Source: Desulfobacteraceae bacterium (lineage in GTDB: Bacteria; Desulfobacterota; DSM-4660; Desulfatiglandales; Desulfatiglandaceae). Taken from it: a stretch of DNA of 5,425 bases. Every line of letters starts with the position of its first letter. Within the stretch, counting starts at the first letter, position 1. The stretch covers positions 1-5,425 of the forward strand of contig JAUVRS010000197.1 in the NCBI GenBank assembly GCA_030597505.1, in the 5' to 3' direction. A program made the position numbers and the translations under genes. Positions 1 through 4,771 of the stretch are shown here, piece by piece. The notes under the pieces were generated by a model, which saw only the letters and a program-made list of their open reading frames with translations, ran no database searches and was not told the origin of the DNA.

Positions 1-426
1 CTATTCCGGGTTCTTCTCCACATAAACTTTCATGAGGACCTTTCCCCAACCCCCTTTGTCCAGACCCACGTCCGTACACTGAACAACCTGGGATCGCTCA
101 AAATTGGGGTCAGCGTCGGTCATGAATCTCTCGTATATGGCAGGTAAGACATTGCTGAGCGGTCCCAGGGCAAACATACACATTCTCTTTGGGCACTCTT
201 CATTGATGAGTTGTCCGCCCCCGGTCATCACAAAACGGTCCCCCACCCGGTGCTGTGCATGACAACCATGGGACTCGATCACCTCGGCCACGATGCGGTT
301 CTTCACAAACGCGGGCCTCTGGGTGACCATCTCGACCTTTTCAGGATCAGAACGAAAGATATCCATCTCCTCATCGGTGTACCCCATATGGCTCTGAAAA
401 AGGCTCCATATCTCTTCTGTTTTCAT
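1..426 (-). CDS. TIGR04076-like small cysteine-containing protein
   Basis: A complete 141-aa protein with a TAG stop at the window edge. The start is the ATG at 426-424, because an AGGAGGG sits 5 nt upstream; an in-frame TTG at 465 would add 13 residues but lacks such a site. The first ~40 residues are charged and probably helical. The rest matches, from memory, the uncharacterised TIGR04076 family: a V-x-E-S-H-G-C stretch (Cys55), a VGDRF strand (61-65), ECPKRMC (Cys78, Cys83), a FALGPL segment, QCTD (Cys117) and a Gly-rich GGWGKV turn before the last strand. The four cysteines and His53/His56 could bind a metal or cluster, but that is inference. No signal peptide or membrane segment is visible. 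It is the last visible gene of the operon, 45 nt after the dehydrogenase, so a role with the dehydratase/reductase system is suggested by position only. Function unknown. Confidence 0.8.
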   Translation of the reverse strand: MKTEEIWSLFQSHMGYTDEEMDIFRSDPEKVEMVTQRPAFVKNRIVAEVIESHGCHAQHRVGDRFVMTGGGQLINEECPKRMCMFALGPLSNVLPAIYERFMTDADPNFERSQVVQCTDVGLDKGGWGKVLMKVYVEKNPE

Positions 427-431
427 CTTGA

Positions 432-438
432 CCCTCCT
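432..438 (-). promoter_or_regulatory. Ribosome binding site deciding the start of the TIGR04076-like gene
   Basis: The minus strand reads AGGAGGG, then 5 nt, then ATG at 426-424. This near-perfect anti-16S match favours the 141-aa form over the longer TTG-initiated reading. Confidence 0.8.
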
Positions 439-471
439 GATTTGCATGAGTTTAGCGTCTTTCAAATACGT

Positions 472-1371
472 CTAAGCCTCCAAGAAATCCGGTTTGCTAT
501 ACTCAGGATCGGGATAGGTATAGAAACCCTTGCCTGTCTTCCTCCCCAGTTCGTTTCTGTCTATCATGGCCTTAAGGGCCTCCGGAGGATGATCTTTTGG
601 GTCTTTGGATTCGTTGTAATAGACCATCTCGATATCGTAAATCACATCAAGCCCCACATTGTCCATAAGGCCAAAAGGTCCTTGGGACATATTGGAAAAA
701 ATCATCCAGGCTCGGTCGATATCCCTTAAGTCAACAAACCCCTCGGCCCACATATGAAGTACCTCCCGTTTGATGGCCCGCCACACCCTGTTGAAGCAAA
801 ATCCAAGGATTTCCTTATTGACCGTGAGGGGGACACACCCGACCGTACGGATCCATGCCCTGCCCGTCTGGAAGGTCTCATCCGTTGTCTTTGTACCCCC
901 CATAATATCGACCATATTATGCCCCAGAGCGGGAAAGTAAAAGTGCAGGTTCAGACACTTTTCAGGGCGGTTCGTGGCGCCTTCTATCCTTGAGATAGGG
1001 ATGGAAGAACTATTGGTTGCAAGTATGGCCTTTTCAGGGGCAAGAGCATCGATCCTTTTAAAAACCTCCCGCTTTATGGCCACATCCTCGGGCGCGGCCT
1101 CGATAACAAGGTCCGCGTCTCGAAGCGCCTCTTTGAGTTCCCCGCAAACCACCACTTTCTCACCACCCTTATCCCATTCTTCCACCGTGACAACAGGATC
1201 TTTCCCCCTGCTCTCTATCAAAGACCCGATATCCTTCAATGCCCTTTTAAAGGCCCCTTCATCCGAATCATAGGCAGACACCTCATACCCAAAGCAGGAA
1301 GTAAGTGTAGCTATTTGACTCCCCAATACGCCTGTTCCGACAACGGCAACTTTCTTGATCTTATTATCCAT
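472..1371 (-). CDS. 3-hydroxyacyl-CoA dehydrogenase family protein, divergent active site
   Basis: A complete 299-aa protein of the NAD-dependent 3-hydroxyacyl-CoA dehydrogenase family, expected to oxidise a hydroxyacyl-CoA to the oxoacyl-CoA in the cytoplasm. The length fits the single-domain bacterial form (~280-310 aa). The N-terminal Rossmann domain shows GTGVLG (12-17) and Asp35 at the end of strand 2, which favours NAD over NADP. IEAAPED (90-96) and TNSSSIPI (119-126) follow. The catalytic His is His143 in LHFYFPA, and the C-terminal domain has GFCFNR (190-195), DNVGLD (237-242) and GRKTGKGFY (276-284). Three usual residues differ: Asn of HFFNP is Phe146, the Glu partner of the catalytic His is Asp155, and Pro of PGF is Leu189. 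ATG at 1371 is preferred over 1413 because AGGAGGG lies 4 nt upstream and the longer start would overlap the activase. It sits 31 nt after the activase gene. The substrate is unknown; it may be a cyclic or branched hydroxyacyl-CoA. Confidence 0.88.
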   Translation of the reverse strand: MDNKIKKVAVVGTGVLGSQIATLTSCFGYEVSAYDSDEGAFKRALKDIGSLIESRGKDPVVTVEEWDKGGEKVVVCGELKEALRDADLVIEAAPEDVAIKREVFKRIDALAPEKAILATNSSSIPISRIEGATNRPEKCLNLHFYFPALGHNMVDIMGGTKTTDETFQTGRAWIRTVGCVPLTVNKEILGFCFNRVWRAIKREVLHMWAEGFVDLRDIDRAWMIFSNMSQGPFGLMDNVGLDVIYDIEMVYYNESKDPKDHPPEALKAMIDRNELGRKTGKGFYTYPDPEYSKPDFLEA

Positions 1372-1375
1372 CCTT

Positions 1376-1382
1376 CCCTCCT
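1376..1382 (-). promoter_or_regulatory. Ribosome binding site deciding the dehydrogenase start
   Basis: The minus strand reads AGGAGGG, then 4 nt, then ATG at 1371-1369. It supports the 299-aa form and argues against the ATG at 1413, which lies inside the end of the activase gene and would add a Lys/Asn-rich 14-residue tail before the Rossmann strand. Confidence 0.75.
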
Positions 1383-1402
1383 TTTTCCGATTATTTTTCT
1401 TA

Positions 1403-2185
1403 TCAATCCCCATTTCCTTCTTTAGCTATAATAGCCGCACCCAGGGCCCCGACGATCTGGGGTTCATCCGGCACCCTTATCGGGTGCCCGATATCCTCTG
1501 ACAACAACCGAACCACGGCCTTGTTCTTGGCCACTCCGCCTGTCATGACCACGGTATCGGTCACACCCACGCGCGTGGCAAGACCCGCGGTCCGACGGGC
1601 GATCGCCCGGCTCACGGCCATGGAGATATCCGCCGGGCCCTTACCTTGGCTGATCAGACTCACAACCTCGCTTTCCGCAAACACGGTGCATATGGAGGAG
1701 ATCGTCAATTCTTCTTGCGATTCAAAGGCCAGATCCCCCATCTTACCCAATGGCACATCCAACGCGCCCGCCATGACCTCCAAAAAACGCCCGGTGCCTG
1801 CGGCGCATTTATCGTTCATGGCAAAATTGATAACCCGGCCATCTTCCCCCACAAGAATCGCCTTCGAGTCCTGACCCCCGATATCGATGATGGTGCCCGC
1901 ATCCGGAACAAGACAAACAGCGCCCCGGGCATGACAGGCGATCTCCGTTTTTGACCCCTGGGCCTCTTGGACCCGCGCCCTGGAATATCCGGTGGAAACC
2001 ACCCTGTTCACATCTCCTTTGCTCAAACCCGCCCGGAAAAGGGCGGTCTCAAAGGCTTCGGTTGCGGCTTTTTGTGAATTATTGCCGGTTGGCAGAATAG
2101 CATAACCGAGGATTTTCCCCTTTTTGTCAATCAAAACAGCATCGGCCGTAAGCGAACCCACGTCTATTCCCGCATAATAATCCAT
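1403..2185 (-). CDS. Acyl-CoA dehydratase/reductase activase (BadF/BadG/BcrA/BcrD/HgdC ATPase family)
   Basis: A complete 260-aa ASKHA-fold ATPase, the ATP-driven electron donor (archerase) for the two-subunit iron-sulfur enzyme encoded just upstream. Visible motifs: AGIDVGSLTADAV (5-17, phosphate-1), STGYSR (64-69), IDIGGQDSK (100-108, phosphate-2) and TGGVAKN (215-221, adenosine loop). Cys127 (DKCAAGTGRF) and Cys166 (SICTVFAESE) are the expected ligands of the single [4Fe-4S] cluster shared across the homodimer. Length and both cysteine positions agree with what I recall for HgdC of Acidaminococcus fermentans. Its ATG overlaps the TGA of the preceding subunit by one base (TGATG), so translation is probably coupled; no strong ribosome site of its own is visible. 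Only one activase gene is present, unlike the BcrA/BcrD pair of benzoyl-CoA reductase, so a homodimer is expected. The family assignment is firm; the exact partner reaction is inferred. Confidence 0.94.
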   Translation of the reverse strand: MDYYAGIDVGSLTADAVLIDKKGKILGYAILPTGNNSQKAATEAFETALFRAGLSKGDVNRVVSTGYSRARVQEAQGSKTEIACHARGAVCLVPDAGTIIDIGGQDSKAILVGEDGRVINFAMNDKCAAGTGRFLEVMAGALDVPLGKMGDLAFESQEELTISSICTVFAESEVVSLISQGKGPADISMAVSRAIARRTAGLATRVGVTDTVVMTGGVAKNKAVVRLLSEDIGHPIRVPDEPQIVGALGAAIIAKEGNGD

Positions 2186-3387
2186 CAGTTGCTGCCCATG
2201 GACTCAATAAAGGCCTCAAGCCGTGTCTCCACCTGGGCATCGGAGTAGACCCGGGGGTCGTTCTGGTCCGCCTCGATAACAACCCCCGGTCTGCCTGTGA
2301 GTCTGCTCAATTCTTCCTGGAGTCGATACATGCCCACCGAATATGGTTTGCAGGAACGGTTTGAGTGCATGATAAAACCGGTAAGGGAGAATTCTTCTAT
2401 CAGCTGGGCCAGGTATTTGATCCGCTCCTCAAACCCCCAATTGATGTAAACATTGAGATACGAGGCGGCCAGGAGTTCATAGGGATCATTTTCCGCCTCA
2501 GTCTGGTGGTTGCCGAGCCCCCCCCAGCTGTTGGCATAGGTCGTGACCACCAGCGTGCATTTCTTTTCCTCAAAAAACCTCTCAAGTCGCCGCATCTTGA
2601 ACCAGACGGGCAGATTATCCCACAACACCCGATATTTCTCTTCGGGAATTGAGCCTATTTTTTTCTCCGCTCGCTCGGCCACTTCTTTATAGAGGAGTTT
2701 ATAGTAATCCACACATTCCTTTGTACCGCGGAGGGTCACGATGGGGCCAAGATGGATAAAAGAATCCAGGCTGTTAAACGGGGACGGCATTGTCTTTCCC
2801 AGATAGAGCATCTTTTTCCATTGCTCGGCCGCCTCCTGACTCAGTGCCAGGACCTTATAAAAACGTTCCCGGTCAAAAGGCCGACCCATGAACTCCGAAA
2901 GAAAATTCTCCAGATCCTTTAGCTGTCTCACCGTATAATCGATCAGGTCCTTATTCAACCCCTCATGAAGGAAAGGGGTATCCACGATAAACAGGGGGAC
3001 ATTGTACTTTCTGGCCACAACCTCATACCACTTGATAACGGTCTTGCAGATATTGGTTGAGCAGACAAGAAAATGGGGAGGGGGCAGACCTCCCGCAGGC
3101 CCCCCCTGGGTAAGGTCCGCGCCAAAATCGGTTCTGGCATAGGCGCAGATGTCCTGAGAAAACCCGGCCTCTTCGGCCGCCTCCATAAGCTCCACAGACT
3201 GGTGGTTTGCAGCGCACATGGCCGCATAGTTTTCGGGATAAATAGGGATAATGTCCATTGCAAAAAGAAACTCCACGGGCGCACCGCTTGTTATCCAGGC
3301 AATGGGTTTTTCTTTTGTGGTCTTGGCCTCTATATAATAGTTGGTCATGAGTTCCTTCATCTTTGAGAAGGCCTTGAATTCTGTCAT
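2185..3387 (-). CDS. 2-hydroxyacyl-CoA dehydratase / benzoyl-CoA reductase-like subunit, BcrB type
   Basis: A complete 400-aa subunit of the 2-hydroxyacyl-CoA dehydratase (HgdB/BcrBC) superfamily, an oxygen-sensitive cytoplasmic iron-sulfur protein. Likely cluster ligands are Cys81 (DICAYAR), Cys109 or Cys114 (VCSTNICKT) and Cys346 (HSNRSCKPYS). Other family signs are PLFIVDTPF (131-139), the TYANSWGG loop (283-290), the SNRSCKPYSVG segment (342-352) and a C-terminal Q-x-x-TRLEAFIE (385-395). The start is the ATG at 3387, because GGAGGG lies 8 nt upstream and this leaves a 4-nt gap after the preceding gene; the in-frame start at 3441 would overlap that gene. The N-terminus resembles BcrB/BzdO-type subunits more than the longer HgdA. 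Paired with the 370-aa subunit it should form a heterodimer with one cluster per subunit, receiving electrons from the activase. Whether it removes water from a 2-hydroxyacyl-CoA or reduces a ring or double bond cannot be decided here. Confidence 0.9.
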   Translation of the reverse strand: MTEFKAFSKMKELMTNYYIEAKTTKEKPIAWITSGAPVEFLFAMDIIPIYPENYAAMCAANHQSVELMEAAEEAGFSQDICAYARTDFGADLTQGGPAGGLPPPHFLVCSTNICKTVIKWYEVVARKYNVPLFIVDTPFLHEGLNKDLIDYTVRQLKDLENFLSEFMGRPFDRERFYKVLALSQEAAEQWKKMLYLGKTMPSPFNSLDSFIHLGPIVTLRGTKECVDYYKLLYKEVAERAEKKIGSIPEEKYRVLWDNLPVWFKMRRLERFFEEKKCTLVVTTYANSWGGLGNHQTEAENDPYELLAASYLNVYINWGFEERIKYLAQLIEEFSLTGFIMHSNRSCKPYSVGMYRLQEELSRLTGRPGVVIEADQNDPRVYSDAQVETRLEAFIESMGSN

Positions 3388-3391
3388 CCTT

Positions 3392-4504
3392 CTATCCCTC
3401 CAAAATCTCACAAAAGGCGTTGACCCTTGTCTTGATTGCATCGAAACTGGTCATGGAAAGCTCAACATCGATGGTGACGGACGGAATGGACTCCTCCCTC
3501 AGACGCTCCATGAGCTGAGGCCTGTCAAAGGCATCCGGTTCACAGAACTTGATATACCAGAACAGGACCCCATCCGCACCCGCATCTTTCACCTTGTCCA
3601 CAAGATAGGGATGGCGATCGTTGTCGGGGTTGTAGATACAGCAGCATGGCGCCGGGTTAAAGATAAACTCCGTAACCCCTTCCACCAGGTCCCCCACCCG
3701 AAGTTCATCTTTTGAGACAGTCCGCCAGCCATTGGCAAAGTCGTCATCCACCACCGCGACTCCCAATTCATCGAGAATGCCATAAATCTCCATGGGATCA
3801 AAGACAAGGCCTGAGATGACCAGCTTCGGGCCTTTGGAACCCCGGTCTTCAAGCCCGTCCAAACCCAGGTGCAAGGTCTCGAGCATTTCATTATATACAA
3901 TGGGAGGCAAAAAAAATCCGGTCTTGATGGCTGCATAAAAATCCTTGTTCTTTATCAGCCCCGGCCGTTGGCGGCGCATCTTGTATAGCCCTCGCTGGAG
4001 TTCCCGGCTGCGACCGCGGATCCGGGCCGCCTCGGCCAGTGCGTCCCCTCTTATTTTTTGTCTTGTCACTTTTTCAAGTCCTTCAACCACCGACTGGATC
4101 ACGCTTTTGAGATAGGATCTCCTGGCCGCCCTTGTCTGCGTCATAGGGATAGAGATTTCCAGGGTGGGTTTTGGGAAAAGCCGCTTATAGACCTCCCTCA
4201 GGTTTATCAGGGTATCGCAGAGTGAGGTAAAGGCGTAAGCCTTCACCATTTCCGCTCCCCCGACAAGCTCCAGTTCCAGCACGGATCTCGCCACAGAGCA
4301 GCAATAGGTCTGAAGATAGCCATCGACTTTTCCAAGGGGCAGGTTGTTGCCCCACAGCTGTACCGCATATCCCCCGGCGGCATCGATCAGTTCCATGGGA
4401 AAATAGGCGGGCATCACCCCCACCACCGGGCGGCCCTGCTCCTTTTCATATTTCAATACAGTCTTTGATACGTTGTTTATAACCTCATAGAACGGTTCAA
4501 ACAT
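3392..4504 (-). CDS. 2-hydroxyacyl-CoA dehydratase / benzoyl-CoA reductase-like subunit, BcrC/HgdB type
   Basis: A complete 370-aa second subunit of the same superfamily; the length fits BcrC/HgdB (~380 aa). Expected cluster ligands are Cys68 or Cys69 (QTYCCSVARS), Cys96 (SLCDTLINL) and Cys321 (IKFCEPD). Family landmarks are VGVMPAYFPMELI (28-40), ISIPMT (117-122), LVISGLVFDPMEIYG (228-242), VVDDDFANGWR (251-261), the Cys triplet 287-289 (PAPCCCIYNP), DGVLFWYIKFCEPD (311-324) and KTRVNAFCE (358-366). Eight cysteines in all is rich for the length. The Gly-Gln usually seen just before the final TR-x-x-AF motif is absent (SFDAIKTR instead). ATG at 4504 is preceded by CGGAGGA at 4514-4520. It is the first gene of the five-gene operon, with the BcrB-type subunit 4 nt downstream. 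Its role is one half of an ATP-activated acyl-CoA dehydratase or reductase; substrate unknown. Confidence 0.9.
   Translation of the reverse strand: MFEPFYEVINNVSKTVLKYEKEQGRPVVGVMPAYFPMELIDAAGGYAVQLWGNNLPLGKVDGYLQTYCCSVARSVLELELVGGAEMVKAYAFTSLCDTLINLREVYKRLFPKPTLEISIPMTQTRAARRSYLKSVIQSVVEGLEKVTRQKIRGDALAEAARIRGRSRELQRGLYKMRRQRPGLIKNKDFYAAIKTGFFLPPIVYNEMLETLHLGLDGLEDRGSKGPKLVISGLVFDPMEIYGILDELGVAVVDDDFANGWRTVSKDELRVGDLVEGVTEFIFNPAPCCCIYNPDNDRHPYLVDKVKDAGADGVLFWYIKFCEPDAFDRPQLMERLREESIPSVTIDVELSMTSFDAIKTRVNAFCEILEG
3396..3401 (-). promoter_or_regulatory. Ribosome binding site deciding the BcrB-type subunit start
   Basis: The minus strand reads GGAGGG, then 8 nt, then ATG at 3387-3385. It lies within the last codons of the preceding gene (stop at 3394-3392) and supports the 400-aa reading over a start at 3441. 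Confidence 0.7.
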
Positions 4505-4525
4505 GTTCCTGAATCCTCCGGTTCA

Positions 4526-4556
4526 CCCCACGTCACTGGGGCATCTACTCCCCAGT
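4526..4556 (-). promoter_or_regulatory. Possible leader hairpins upstream of the operon
   Basis: ACTGGGG (4535-4541) can pair with CCCCAGT (4550-4556) around an 8-nt loop. The same TGGGG (4537-4541) can instead pair with CCCCA (4526-4530). The two hairpins exclude each other and end just before the ribosome site of the first operon gene (4514-4520). This is seen directly as sequence complementarity. A regulatory role is inference, and chance pairing of G/C runs is possible. Confidence 0.3.
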
Positions 4557-4665
4557 TCTCCCGGCAATCTTGACGGTCCCGTAAAAAGCCAAAATGTTCG
4601 GGATTTGAGTAATTCCTTTAAGGCTAGCTGCCAACAATAATTTACAATTCCTGAATCCCTAAATC

Positions 4666-4697
4666 TATATAAAAAGAGCTTTCTACATAGACCTCAA
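4666..4697 (-). promoter_or_regulatory. Weak sigma70-like promoter candidate for the operon
   Basis: On the minus strand, TTGAGG (4697-4692) is followed after ~17-20 nt by an AT-rich TTTTTATATAG stretch that could serve as a -10 element. The spacing to a good TATAAT match is not ideal. Placement between the upstream terminator and the operon's first gene is what makes it plausible; the leader would be ~150 nt. Confidence 0.2.
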
Positions 4698-4722
4698 TAT
4701 TACGTTCTTTTTTAAATCTACA

Positions 4723-4739
4723 ATCCAAAATCCAAAATC
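4723..4739. repeat. Short tandem repeat of ATCCAAA, about 2.4 copies
   Basis: ATCCAAA occurs twice in tandem, followed by a partial ATC, directly beside the terminator hairpin. On the minus strand it reads GATTTTGGATTTTGGAT and so supplies the T-rich tail of the hairpin. Similar AATCCAAAATC-type strings are, from memory, common in intergenic repeats of many bacterial genomes. Confidence 0.5.
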
Positions 4740-4768
4740 GTGTCTGAACGAAGTTTTCGTTCAGACAC
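4740..4768 (-). terminator. Perfect 13-bp hairpin, probable intrinsic terminator of the SDR gene
   Basis: GTGTCTGAACGAA (4740-4752) and TTCGTTCAGACAC (4756-4768) are perfect inverted copies around a 3-nt loop. The hairpin begins 3 nt after the SDR stop codon. On the minus strand it is followed by a T-rich but interrupted tract (GATTTTGGATTTTGG). On the plus strand no T-run follows, so it most likely acts for minus-strand transcription. The broken T-tract makes termination efficiency uncertain. Confidence 0.6.
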
Positions 4769-4771
4769 CAG

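Larger units (their letters stand above)
4505..4771. other. Intergenic region between the SDR gene and the dehydratase operon
   Basis: This 267-nt stretch holds the hairpin, the ATCCAAA repeat, the weak promoter candidate and the leader hairpins listed separately. Its middle (about 4600-4740) is clearly more AT-rich than the flanking genes. TTCCTGAATCC occurs at both 4506-4516 and 4648-4658. I see no supported small gene, tRNA or known riboswitch in it. Confidence 0.6.

Noticed and set aside
211..729. A 172-codon open frame on the plus strand
   Set aside because: It lies antisense across the ends of the TIGR04076-like and dehydrogenase genes, shows no recognisable domain, and the opposite strand carries clear family motifs.
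3077..3106. G-run and 7-C run that could form a hairpin or slip
   Set aside because: The frame continues normally through it (TQGGPAGGLPPP) into conserved family sequence, so there is no sign of a frameshift or function.
3341..3715. A 124-codon open frame on the plus strand
   Set aside because: It is antisense to the junction of the two dehydratase-like subunits, with no family resemblance; both subunits are well supported on the minus strand.
4600..4635. Possible sigma54 promoter (TGGCAGCTAGCCTTAA on the minus strand)
   Set aside because: The -24 GG is present but the expected GC at -12 is missing at the right spacing.
4503..4640. A 45-codon plus-strand open frame in the intergenic region
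   Set aside because: It starts within the complement of the operon's first start codon, has no ribosome site and no recognisable sequence.
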